Shown in pieces: positions 8,683 through 16,316 of a stretch of DNA of 64,000 nucleotides. The notes beneath the pieces were generated by a model that searched no databases, was not told the origin of the DNA, and saw only the letters and a list, made by a program, of their open reading frames with translations. Within the stretch, counting starts at the first letter, position 1; each line of letters starts with the position of its first letter. Position numbers and translations under genes: made by a program. Where the stretch lies: NCBI RefSeq assembly GCF_965118895.1, contig NZ_CBCPJJ010000010.1, forward strand, positions 1-64,000, written 5' to 3'. The DNA is from Rahnella inusitata_A. Its GTDB lineage: Bacteria; Pseudomonadota; Gammaproteobacteria; Enterobacterales; Enterobacteriaceae.

Positions 8683-9222
8683 TTACATATAGCTCACCGC
8701 ATACTCAACAGAACCTGCTACCGTACCCGCAGTAGCCTCGCCTGTTGCATAATACTGCACATAGAATGTTGCACTGGCACTTTCATCCCCAACAGCTAAA
8801 CCAAGTTCATTCTTAGTGCTGGTCCAGGTGGAACTTAAATCAATCTCTTCATTAGCTGTATCCAGTAATTGCAGATTGACGTTGGTTGCTGTGCCAGTAT
8901 TTTTCAGTGTGCCTTTATTAGCTGTATCCACCAGATTTCCTGAGAAAACGGTGTTAATTGTTGTAGCCGTGTCAGCAGCTGCACAACCAGAAAGCGCAAT
9001 TTCAAAAGAAGTGGTTCCGGCAACATTACCAGCTGTAGTTAAAGAGCTTACCGCTGCAGTAGGTAATAAAACAACCGGAGCAGAATCGCTGTTTACCGAC
9101 ACTTCACAAGTCTGATCCGCTACTTCACCCTGAAATGAAATGGTGTTATCAGATACAGCAGAAGCCGTCATTGAATAACCCGCTACCAGCAAACCACAAG
9201 CCACCAAAATTTTCTTATTCAT
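8683..9222 (-). CDS. Major fimbrial subunit (pilin)
   Basis: A pilin of 179 residues with signal peptide MNKKILVACGLLVAGYSMTA and a mature start near VSDNTISF. It shows the family pair of Cys (DQTCEVSV and ALSGCAA), the Ala/Thr/Ser-rich body, and a C-terminal strand ending VEYAVSYM with the penultimate Tyr used for chaperone recognition. The frame extends 13 codons upstream, but GGAGA eight bases before the ATG at 9222 marks that start. It is the first gene of the fimbrial operon, transcribed from the long AT-rich region upstream. Confidence 0.9.
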   Translation of the reverse strand: MNKKILVACGLLVAGYSMTASAVSDNTISFQGEVADQTCEVSVNSDSAPVVLLPTAAVSSLTTAGNVAGTTSFEIALSGCAAADTATTINTVFSGNLVDTANKGTLKNTGTATNVNLQLLDTANEEIDLSSTWTSTKNELGLAVGDESASATFYVQYYATGEATAGTVAGSVEYAVSYM

Positions 9223-9329
9223 GCGTTGTTTCTCCATTAGATTAATTTCCTTCTGACGCAACCCACTTTGAACTGCTTGCCAGAGGTGATAATCATAAAG
9301 TCACGACAACATTCAGCAAACACATCTGC

Positions 9330-9355
9330 ATAAATCACTATAATTAGTGATTTAT
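9330..9355. promoter_or_regulatory. 26-bp perfect palindrome upstream of pilin
   Basis: Arms of 11 bp (ataaatcacta and tagtgatttat) surround a 4-bp spacer, 108-133 bp upstream of the pilin ATG. The high symmetry suggests the operator of a dimeric regulator. It is too AT-rich and too far from a stop codon to be a good terminator. Confidence 0.55.
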
Positions 9356-9478
9356 TCTAAAAACAAGGTGGATTTCACCCGTTTTATAAAGGAATTGATG
9401 TAAAACCGCTTTTATCTCAGAGAAATAATCTGCAATTACCATTAACATCCTGAAAACATATTTAAAACTTACACTTTC

Positions 9479-9510
9479 TTAACTAGGAATATTCTCAGCT
9501 TAATTAAACA
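9479..9510 (-). promoter_or_regulatory. RcsAB-box-like motif, copy 1 (fimbrial promoter)
   Basis: The core TAGGAATATTCTCA matches 11 of 14 positions of the RcsAB consensus TAAGAATATTCCTA. The whole ~32-bp stretch, beginning ttaactaggaata, recurs at 12987-13019 upstream of the LuxR-EAL operon, also on a minus-strand gene. It lies about 257 bp from the pilin start. Confidence 0.55.
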
Positions 9511-9809
9511 TGCAAAGACCAATTCTGACATTTATGTCTATATCCGGTTAGCTAATAAACATTCTGCGGATTATTTATTCAAAGTATTTTAATAGTTAAA
9601 CGATAAAACGTTTCAAGGGTGATATTAGCGTCATGACTCTGTAAATATTGATATAGAACAAAAATCTGCTTTCATCGTAATCTACCGTTTTTGCATAGTT
9701 TCATTTTCCAACTCTGAAAGCTAAATCCCCCTTTGATCTCCTTTCCGCCTTCAGCGATACTGTTTAAATACACAGTTCATGGCATGACGACAGAGGACAA
9801 AGGATTAAC

Positions 9810-10511
9810 ATGGGAGCATTTACAGGTTTTACACAGGCTGGACTGACCTTTTTGCAAGAGCTGCGGCAGAACAACGACAAAGAGTGGTTTGAAGAGCACC
9901 GGGATATCTATCAGCAGCATCTGCTGGAGCCGATGCGCAAGCTGGTAGAGGATCTCAGCCAGGATATGGTGGTGATTGATGACCTGTTTGAAGTGCGCCC
10001 GGCGATTGGTAAAACGATATCCAGAATGCACCGGGATACGCGCTTTTCGAAAGACAAGTCGATTTACCGCTGTAACCTCTGGCTGACGTTCAAGCGTTCG
10101 CGTAAGAACTGGACCGATGCGCCGACCTATTTCTTCGAGTTCGGGCAGGACTGGTGGCGTTACGGGCTGGGCTATTACAGCGCATCAAGGACCACAATGG
10201 ATTTGTTTCGCCAGCAGCTGTTGCATAAGCCGGAGGAATTTTTGCAGATGGCGAAATGTATCGAACCGAATTTCACCATTGAAGGTGACAGCTATAAACG
10301 CCCTCTGGTGAAAGAGCAGGATCCGGCGCTGGCGGCCTGGTACAACAAGAAGTCTTTTGCGCTGATCAGTGCCCATATGGATATGGATCCGCTGTTCTCG
10401 GGCGAGCTGGTGGGGATTTTAAGCAAAGATTTTCATCGCATCTCGCCGCTGTATCACATGCTGATGAAGATTGAAGGAATGAAGAAAAATCAGCTGGCGC
10501 TGGGTGAGTAA
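9810..10511 (+). CDS. DUF2461 family protein
   Basis: A 233-residue soluble protein of the DUF2461 (TIGR02453) family, whose biochemical role is unknown to me. Family marks are the opening GFTQAGLTFLQELRQNND with KEWFEEHRD, and the segment RMHRDTRFSKDKSIYR followed by YFFEFG. Length is normal for the family. It is alone, divergent from the fimbrial operon, and ends at a strong terminator palindrome. It has core-like base composition, so the AT-rich fimbrial block ends before it. Confidence 0.85.
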   Translation: MGAFTGFTQAGLTFLQELRQNNDKEWFEEHRDIYQQHLLEPMRKLVEDLSQDMVVIDDLFEVRPAIGKTISRMHRDTRFSKDKSIYRCNLWLTFKRSRKNWTDAPTYFFEFGQDWWRYGLGYYSASRTTMDLFRQQLLHKPEEFLQMAKCIEPNFTIEGDSYKRPLVKEQDPALAAWYNKKSFALISAHMDMDPLFSGELVGILSKDFHRISPLYHMLMKIEGMKKNQLALGE

Positions 10512-10518
10512 GTGTCAA

Positions 10519-10536
10519 AGGGGCGAATTCGCCCCT
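10519..10536. terminator. Terminator palindrome after DUF2461 gene
   Basis: The perfect palindrome aggggcgaattcgcccct is 7 bp after the DUF2461 stop and is followed by a T-rich stretch. It may also serve the convergent EAL gene ending at 10548. Confidence 0.75.
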
Positions 10537-10547
10537 GTTTGTTTATC

Positions 10548-12083
10548 TCAGGAGAGGATTTTAGCGATATCCACCGGCCTGCCATATAGCCAGCCCTGCG
10601 CGATAATCATCGGATAATGCGCCATTAGGAAATCCGCCTGATGCTGCTCTTCTATACCTTCGACAATGATCTTCGATCCGGTCTGCGCGAGCATATCCAG
10701 CATCATTTTTAGCATGCGAAAGCTTACGGATTCGATACCAATCGCATCAGTGAATATCTTATCGATCTTGATAATGTCGAAAGAGAGCTTGCTCAGATAA
10801 TCCAAATTAGAATACCCGGTACCGAAATCATCCAGCGCGATGCGATAGCCGTACTCTCTGAGTCGCACCAGCGCATCTTTAAGAAGCCGATGATCCGCCG
10901 TTGAACGCTCGGTTATCTCTAATACAATCTGCCTGCGATCAAATCCGCCTTTGTCGATCTCTTCTTCCAGAAAGACTTTGAATTCTGAATCCGTTACATC
11001 GGCGGTGGTGATATTAATACTCACGAAGAGTGATTTATTTTCGCGCAGCAGCGGTGACATTTCCCGCAACGTACGGGCGACGACGGAACGGGTTAATCCT
11101 TTGATCTGATTAGTAGATTCCGCAAGTCTGATGAACACGTCTGGCGGAATATTATCGCCATTAATATCTTTCCAGCGGGCTAAGGCTTCGTAGCCTATTA
11201 CCTTACCCGTTTTAATTTCCACAAATGGCTGATAGTTGATATAGATATCATCACAGCTGATGGCCGTTTTAAGTTTATTCTGTAAGGAACGGTTATTTAT
11301 AAGATATTGCAGAATGGCAAAGGTGAAAATAGCGCCGGCCAGTAGCACGGTAAGCGTAATAAATACGACGGCAGTGGCAGACAGCGAGAAAAGTCCAATC
11401 TGAGTATTTCTGGCCATTACGCAGATATCATATTTTTTGCTGCATTCAGAGAAACTGGCCTGATGCCACCAGGATAAACGCCCCGACCCGCTCACTTCTT
11501 TATCCAGACCCGCGGTTTCCCCAAACAGCCTGAACACATGATCGCGCTGGTGGTTTATCAACACTGCGCCAAACCCGTCATAGGGTACATAGATATCGCG
11601 AAATGCAGCGGGTGTAGGAAACAGCAGGACGTTCTTAGATTCCATCATGTCGGCAGTAATGCGCGGATCAACCATGCCGCTAAACGACGTCCAGATGCGC
11701 TGGCCATAACGGGTAACCGCATCGGGAATTGACAGGGTTACCGGCTCCGGCAATCGTCCGCGCATAGCGGTACATTTTAGCTGACGGTCTTTCGTATAGC
11801 CGATATCTGAGATAAACACTGAGGTAAACGCGAGGTAGCGGATCTCATCAAGAAACCGGTCACTACAGGATTCGAAACGTATCGCATTGACATTATTAAC
11901 CATATTATGCGATTCATCGGCGACTTCCAGCCCGCGCGCCATAATGTGCCGGGCATACAATGCCAAATCGTCCCGGTCATAAGTGGCCACCACCAGATGC
12001 GTGCCACCCAGCGTCACGGCAGCCAGCAGCAAGGTGCTCAGCAGGAAAAACAGAGGTCGGCCAAAAGGATTTGCGGGCTTCAT
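10548..12083 (-). CDS. Membrane cyclic-di-GMP phosphodiesterase, CSS-motif plus EAL
   Basis: A 511-residue protein that should hydrolyse cyclic-di-GMP in the inner membrane. Membrane segments lie at about 10-33 and 233-260 and bracket a periplasmic sensor with Cys residues at about 73 (ESCSDRF) and 221 (YDICVM), as in CSS-motif domains, where periplasmic redox state controls activity. The EAL domain looks complete: EALARW at 299-304, Asn357, Glu389, DDFGTG at 418-423, Lys439, Glu475 and Gln496. It starts 32 bp after the LuxR-type gene and is probably cotranscribed with it. Its output probably favours motility or limits adhesion; a link to the neighbouring fimbriae is inference. Confidence 0.9.
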   Translation of the reverse strand: MKPANPFGRPLFFLLSTLLLAAVTLGGTHLVVATYDRDDLALYARHIMARGLEVADESHNMVNNVNAIRFESCSDRFLDEIRYLAFTSVFISDIGYTKDRQLKCTAMRGRLPEPVTLSIPDAVTRYGQRIWTSFSGMVDPRITADMMESKNVLLFPTPAAFRDIYVPYDGFGAVLINHQRDHVFRLFGETAGLDKEVSGSGRLSWWHQASFSECSKKYDICVMARNTQIGLFSLSATAVVFITLTVLLAGAIFTFAILQYLINNRSLQNKLKTAISCDDIYINYQPFVEIKTGKVIGYEALARWKDINGDNIPPDVFIRLAESTNQIKGLTRSVVARTLREMSPLLRENKSLFVSINITTADVTDSEFKVFLEEEIDKGGFDRRQIVLEITERSTADHRLLKDALVRLREYGYRIALDDFGTGYSNLDYLSKLSFDIIKIDKIFTDAIGIESVSFRMLKMMLDMLAQTGSKIIVEGIEEQHQADFLMAHYPMIIAQGWLYGRPVDIAKILS

Positions 12084-12115
12084 GGGGTACCTGAAATGAA
12101 ATTGTTGATGCCGTA

Positions 12116-12769
12116 TTATTGTAAAGAGACTGGCGGATACTCGCTAAATTTACACCCTGCCAGCGCCATCAACTGACTGAATGCCACATTATTAGTGATT
12201 TTCAGCTTATTCATAATAGTATGTTTCATCCGGCTAATGCGACGGTAATCAGTTTTCATTTTATCCGCAATATTGGTGATGCTCATCTGCTGGCTAAACA
12301 TAATAAGCACCTCCCATTCATAGTCACTCAGCATGTCAAAATTATAATTGAGTTTTCTGTCCTCGTAAAAGAGGACGCTGACCATACTTTCCGCATTCAG
12401 TATCTGGGCAGCCGAAGCACGGCAGCCATTAACATCGAGTTGTTTCATATAGATAGCATCGGCATTGCTTTGAATGAGCAAGGCTGGAATTTCAATTTCA
12501 GTGTGAAGGATAATATCAATAGCGGGGAATTGCGCTTTAAGTTTTCTTAAGAAATCCAGACCTTCGATTATTGAGGTGCTGGCGTCATAGACTTCACTGA
12601 AAACCACATCAAGCTTTCTTAATTCGAGCAAAGATTTAAGAGAAACAAAATTATAAAGTGCACCTTCAATAATTATATCGCCCTCTTCTCTTAAGATCTG
12701 GGTCATCACATCACTGACCAGCGAAAGAGGCTCCATAATTGCCACTTTTTCTCTTCTCTTCCACGCCAT
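12116..12769 (-). CDS. LuxR-type transcription regulator with pseudo-receiver
   Basis: A 217-residue regulator. The C-terminal LuxR/FixJ helix-turn-helix spans about 147-192 (LSDYEWEVLIMF, then SITNIADKMK and ISRMKHTIMNKLKI). The N-terminal half resembles a receiver fold but lacks a clear acidic pocket and phospho-Asp, as in the RcsA, BglJ and EcpR/MatA class of auxiliary regulators that often work with RcsB. AAGGA precedes the ATG at 12769. It leads an operon with the EAL phosphodiesterase. Its promoter carries the RcsAB-box-like motif also found before the fimbrial operon, so it may regulate both itself and the fimbriae. The partner and ligand are unknown. Confidence 0.8.
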   Translation of the reverse strand: MAWKRREKVAIMEPLSLVSDVMTQILREEGDIIIEGALYNFVSLKSLLELRKLDVVFSEVYDASTSIIEGLDFLRKLKAQFPAIDIILHTEIEIPALLIQSNADAIYMKQLDVNGCRASAAQILNAESMVSVLFYEDRKLNYNFDMLSDYEWEVLIMFSQQMSITNIADKMKTDYRRISRMKHTIMNKLKITNNVAFSQLMALAGCKFSEYPPVSLQ

Positions 12770-12986
12770 TCTTTATTCCTTACATTGATGAAATCCTCGT
12801 TATATTTTATCAACTCGAATTCGAATTTTTGATTTAGAAATAGATTTTAAGATTAGGTCAATAATTACGAAAAAACCAGCGAGAGGGATGAATGTTTCAA
12901 TTAATGTCAGGTATTTGTATTATTTTAGAATAAAATTCTACCAGGATCCTGACAAAACAGAACTTAAACAAAGTGTTAATAGCACA

Positions 12987-13019
12987 TTAACTAGGAATAA
13001 TCTCATTTAAATTAAACCA
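12987..13019 (-). promoter_or_regulatory. RcsAB-box-like motif, copy 2 (LuxR-EAL promoter)
   Basis: The core TAGGAATAATCTCA sits in a ~32-bp stretch that matches 9479-9510 at about 27 of 31 positions (shared ttaactaggaata, tctca and attaaac). It lies about 218 bp upstream of the LuxR-type gene. Confidence 0.55.
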
Positions 13020-13057
13020 GGAATGGTTTTTGAATGGCAAATTTCGGGTCTGAAAAA

Positions 13058-13147
13058 ATGACCGAGAATTTTTCGGTTTCTCGTTGCAGATGCTGCTGCA
13101 TGGTAGCTTGAGTAATGATCGAGAATATTTCGGTTTCTCATGTGCAG
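13058..13147. repeat. Two direct repeats carrying hairpins
   Basis: Copies at 13058-13089 and 13115-13147 share the pattern atgaycgagaatwtttcggtttctc followed by a gcag end. Within each, gagaa and ttctc can pair across a short loop. They are the left part of a structured non-coding region. Confidence 0.6.
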
Positions 13148-13149
13148 TG

Positions 13150-13545
13150 ATCACTTAACACACCGCGCCGAAACCGCCAAAGAGGGAGGAAGGCGCTATC
13201 TCACCATTTTTAAGTTTTCAGTTGGTGGTTTTCTTTTCCTTTTCTGAGCCGGTTAAGTTGTGACCTAAAAAGCTGTGGCCGCGTTCAAAAATCGCGCCAG
13301 AGGGAGAGGTGGAAAACCGCGCGGCTTTTGCGCGGGTTGTAACCCGACCGGAGGGCACCGCGCAGCGGCGAGATTTTGCGGTAATAGCTACGGCTTCTGA
13401 AACATAGCCCGTCTGCATGGCACGTGTTTTAAAGAGCCCGGGATTCTTAAGGGGGCGGCGATAAGCCCCCCTTAAGGCCAGTTTGGGTGGCAACCCAAGG
13501 TCTTAGTCTTGAAGTTGAAGTTGCCCTTAAAATTGTAGCGATAGC
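13150..13545. repeat. Structured, probably dispersed intergenic repeat
   Basis: A region without a credible gene but dense in palindromes: cgggtt-gt-aacccg near 13335-13352, a strong hairpin at about 13446-13475 with arms cttaagggggc and gccccccttaag, and ttgggt-ggca-acccaa near 13485-13500. The minus-strand frame at 13218-13493 translates to a basic peptide with AKSRRCAVPSGRVTTRAKAARFSTSP. I recall very similar peptides predicted many times in Serratia and Rahnella genomes, which would indicate a multicopy non-coding repeat. That is memory, not a search. Confidence 0.45.
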
Positions 13546-13550
13546 TGAAC

Positions 13551-14414
13551 CTACCCCGCGGTCGCCCGCCTCGCCTCCGCCACATAGATCTCCCGTAATT
13601 TTCCCGTCACTGGCCCCGGCACCCCGCCCCCAATGACTTTCCCGTTCAGAGAAATCACCGGCCATATAAACGTCGTCGCCGAGCTGATAAACACTTCCTG
13701 CGCATTCATCGCTTCCTCCAGCGTGAACGGACGTTCCTCCAGCCGGATGTCGTGCTGCTTCGCCAGCGCCAGCAGCGCCTGACGCGTGATCCCATGCAGG
13801 ATATGTGTGCTCAGCGGGCGGGTGATGAGCCTACCTTCAGCATCAACAATCCAGGCATTGCTCGAACTGGCTTCGGTGATAAGTCCGTTTTCGACCAACA
13901 AGGCATCATCGGCGTCGTGGCGGTGGGCGTACTCTTTGGCCAGACAAGGCGCCAGCAGGCCGACGGTTTTGATATCGCGACGCTGCCAGCGGATATCTTC
14001 CACGGAGACCATGCGGATGCCGGTTTTCGATTTCGGGTGATCAATCAGCGGTCGTGCCTGTGTAAACATCAGAAATGTCGGTTTAACACTCTCACCCGGA
14101 AAATCAAAATCGCGATCGCCGCTGTTGCCCCGGCTGATTTGCAGGTAAATCGCGCCTTCCTGAAGGCTGTTCTCGGCGATGAGTCGGTTTTGCAGCGCTT
14201 CGATGTCTTCCAACTCGCAAGGCAGTCGCAGGTTCAGCGCCTGACAGGAACGTGATAAGCGCGCCAGATGCGCGGCGTTATCCAGCAGGCGACCATTGAG
14301 CACGGCGCTGACTTCATACACCGCATCCGCAAATAAGAAACCGCGATCAAATACCGACACCTTCGCATCCTGCTCGGCAACAAACTCCCCGTTGAGGTAT
14401 ACCGTTCTGGTCAT
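13551..14414 (-). CDS. D-amino acid aminotransferase (Dat-like)
   Basis: A 287-residue fold-type IV PLP enzyme that should interconvert D-amino acids and 2-oxo acids, for example D-alanine and D-glutamate. It has the normal length and order: YLNGEFV at the N-terminus, DRGFLFADAVYEV, the region DIKTVGLLAP with the likely PLP-binding Lys, LITEASSSNAWIV, and LHGITRQALL. A ribosome binding site (AGGAAAA) precedes the ATG. It is a single gene between the structured repeat and the end of the nar operon. Branched-chain aminotransferase or ADC lyase are related folds, but the local motifs fit Dat best. Confidence 0.85.
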   Translation of the reverse strand: MTRTVYLNGEFVAEQDAKVSVFDRGFLFADAVYEVSAVLNGRLLDNAAHLARLSRSCQALNLRLPCELEDIEALQNRLIAENSLQEGAIYLQISRGNSGDRDFDFPGESVKPTFLMFTQARPLIDHPKSKTGIRMVSVEDIRWQRRDIKTVGLLAPCLAKEYAHRHDADDALLVENGLITEASSSNAWIVDAEGRLITRPLSTHILHGITRQALLALAKQHDIRLEERPFTLEEAMNAQEVFISSATTFIWPVISLNGKVIGGGVPGPVTGKLREIYVAEARRATAG

Positions 14415-14540
14415 GTCATTTTCCTGGCAAAAGTGGAATAGGATTTTTATTAGCAGATATCTTTATAACAGAGGATAAATTGCGTGAATACTGGACGACG
14501 GACGTTGACCCAACGCAGGTTTCCCGCACGCCGGGCATAA

Positions 14541-14563
14541 AAAAACGCTCCGGAGAGCGTTTT
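14541..14563 (-). terminator. Terminator at the end of the nar operon
   Basis: The stem aaaacgctc / gagcgtttt with a 4-base loop is flanked by A and T tracts on both sides, so it can terminate the minus-strand nar transcript and also the other direction. Confidence 0.85.
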
Positions 14564-14581
14564 CATTGTGCGTTTTCAGGC

Positions 14582-14821
14582 TCAGAGCAGGCCTTTCTTC
14601 TTTTTGTTGCGGATGACCAGCCAGCTGATCAGCCCCATTACCGCACCCATAAATATAAACCAGATACCCAGCAACAGCTGCGGTGCCATTTCGCCCGCCG
14701 GCGTGTCAGGGCTGCCGACGATCAGGCCATGGAGTGTGGCAACGACGCCGATTACCAGCAAAATCATGCTGTTGCGTAATAAACGACGGGCTACGGTCAT
14801 TGGTTGTCTTGGAGTGGCCAT
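14582..14821 (-). CDS. Small two-helix membrane protein downstream of narI
   Basis: A 79-residue inner membrane protein with two hydrophobic helices (NSMILLVIGVVATLHGLIV and QLLLGIWFIFMGAVMGLISW) and a Lys-rich C-terminus. The ATG at 14821 follows AAGGA at good spacing, better than the upstream TTG. It is 95 bp after narI in the same direction and before the shared terminator, so it is probably transcribed with nar. I do not recognise a functional family. Confidence 0.65.
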   Translation of the reverse strand: MATPRQPMTVARRLLRNSMILLVIGVVATLHGLIVGSPDTPAGEMAPQLLLGIWFIFMGAVMGLISWLVIRNKKKKGLL

Positions 14822-14916
14822 CAGTGCGTCCTTGAGCAATAAAATAAAGATAAGGGCGCATCATAGCGCCCTTCTTTTTTATGTCAAAACAGACAGATCA
14901 CAATCAGCGATGTCAA

Positions 14917-15597
14917 TCAGCGACGATTACGCACCAGCTGATAGCGGCGGGTGAGATATTCTACCGGTGCGCTCCAGATATGCACTAAGCGGCAGAACGG
15001 GAACAGCAGGAATAATGTCATGCCCAGAACGAGATGGACGCGGAAAATAAACGCCACGCCATCGAGATGTTCGGCTGCACCGCCGTGGAAGGTAACAACA
15101 GACTGCGCCCAGCCAACCAGTTTCATCATTTCGCTGCCGTCCATATGCTGCGCGGAGAACGGAATGGTGCCGAGCCCCAGCGCGCACTGGATGACCAGCA
15201 GCGCGATAATCATGATGTCACCGAAGCTTGAGGTCGAACGCACACGTTCGTTGCTCAGACGACGCCACAGCAGTAAACCACCGCCAATCAGCGTCATCAC
15301 GCCGCACGCGCCGCCCGCCCACATCGCCATTTGCTGCTTAACCGGTACCGGCAGGAAGGATTCGTACATCCAGTGCGGGGTCAGCATCCCGAAAGCGTGA
15401 CCGGCAATAATGCCGAGAATACCGACGTGGAACAGCGGTGATGCGATGCGCAGGATCTTTTTCTCGAGGATCTGGCTGGAACCGGCGCGCCAGCTGTACT
15501 GGCCGTAGTCATAACGCAGCCAGCTGCCGACCAGAAAGACCGTGCCGCACAGGTACGGATAAATATTGAAGAAAAAGTTGTTGAGGAAGTCAGTCAT
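14917..15597 (-). CDS. narI: Respiratory nitrate reductase gamma subunit, cytochrome b
   Basis: A 226-residue membrane subunit that oxidises quinol and passes electrons through two hemes b to NarH. Five membrane helices are visible. The haem-ligand His residues lie in GIIAGHAFGML / TPHWMYE near the second helix and in IFRVHLVLG and CRLVHIWSAP near the end, as in E. coli NarI. The start overlaps the end of narJ by 4 bp. Confidence 0.95.
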   Translation of the reverse strand: MTDFLNNFFFNIYPYLCGTVFLVGSWLRYDYGQYSWRAGSSQILEKKILRIASPLFHVGILGIIAGHAFGMLTPHWMYESFLPVPVKQQMAMWAGGACGVMTLIGGGLLLWRRLSNERVRSTSSFGDIMIIALLVIQCALGLGTIPFSAQHMDGSEMMKLVGWAQSVVTFHGGAAEHLDGVAFIFRVHLVLGMTLFLLFPFCRLVHIWSAPVEYLTRRYQLVRNRR

Positions 15598-16316
15598 TTG
15601 CGTGGTTCCCCCGCAGGTGTGTCGTCAAGGTTCAAATACTGTGGCGCAACCGCACCGGCGAAGTGTTTCTGGCGCGCAGCTTCTTCACCACTCGCACAAC
15701 TTTGTTCGCCGAGGAACTTGATTTGTTCCTCTTCCCACACCGCATCCAGCGCGGCGGGCGTGTCATCGCGTGCTTCCTGTTTGATGCCTTCACGCACTGA
15801 TTCAGTGACAATGTCACTTCCAGACAACGCGAGCAGCAAATCAAACAATTCGGCGTAATGGCTGTCGCGCTCCTGTAAACGGGCACTGAGCAGCGCAAGG
15901 ATCGGCGCGATGTCACGCAGGCCTTCGCGCGCCTGCTGCTCGTCACGGGTGGTCAGATACTCCAGATAAAGCGGCAGGTAATCCGGCAGCTCGCGGCTGT
16001 CGATTTCCAGACCGGCTTCGCGGTACTGTTCCATCAAATCCACCATCGCCTGTCCGCGGTCGCGGGATTCGCCGTGAACATGTTCAAACAGCAGCAGCGA
16101 GGTGGCACGGCCGCGATCGAACATCGCGGTGTACGCTGACTGGGCATCCAGCAGATCTTTCTGGCAGAACGCCGTAATGTACAGCGCCAGATCAAGGCGC
16201 TGTCCGGCGTTCAGTTCCGAAGATTGGGTTACCGCTTCGAGCAACTCGATCTGGTGCTCCCAAAGGTCTTCAGACGGGTAATCCAGCAGTAATCCGATGA
16301 GTCGTAAGCTGTTCAT
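15594..16316 (-). CDS. narJ: Nitrate reductase assembly chaperone (delta)
   Basis: A 240-residue cytoplasmic TorD-family chaperone that helps insert the molybdenum cofactor into NarG and attach the NarGH complex to NarI; it is not part of the final enzyme. It opens with SLRLIGLLLDYPSEDLWEH and contains YLPLYLEYL, both typical. Its ATG shares one base with the narH stop, and its end overlaps narI, giving tightly coupled translation. Confidence 0.95.
   Translation of the reverse strand: MNSLRLIGLLLDYPSEDLWEHQIELLEAVTQSSELNAGQRLDLALYITAFCQKDLLDAQSAYTAMFDRGRATSLLLFEHVHGESRDRGQAMVDLMEQYREAGLEIDSRELPDYLPLYLEYLTTRDEQQAREGLRDIAPILALLSARLQERDSHYAELFDLLLALSGSDIVTESVREGIKQEARDDTPAALDAVWEEEQIKFLGEQSCASGEEAARQKHFAGAVAPQYLNLDDTPAGEPRK

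Larger units (their letters stand above)
9223..9809. promoter_or_regulatory. AT-rich promoter region between fimbriae and the DUF2461 gene
   Basis: About 590 bp without a convincing gene between the divergent pilin and DUF2461 genes. It holds a perfect 26-bp palindrome at 9330-9355 and an RcsAB-box-like motif at 9479-9510, listed separately. The strong AT bias would suit silencing by H-NS-type proteins, which is inference. I found no inverted repeat pair suggestive of an invertible phase switch. Confidence 0.6.

Noticed and set aside
13218..13493. Minus-strand 91-codon frame in the repeat region
   Set aside because: No ribosome binding site, compositionally odd, overlaps palindromes; better read as part of a non-coding repeat.
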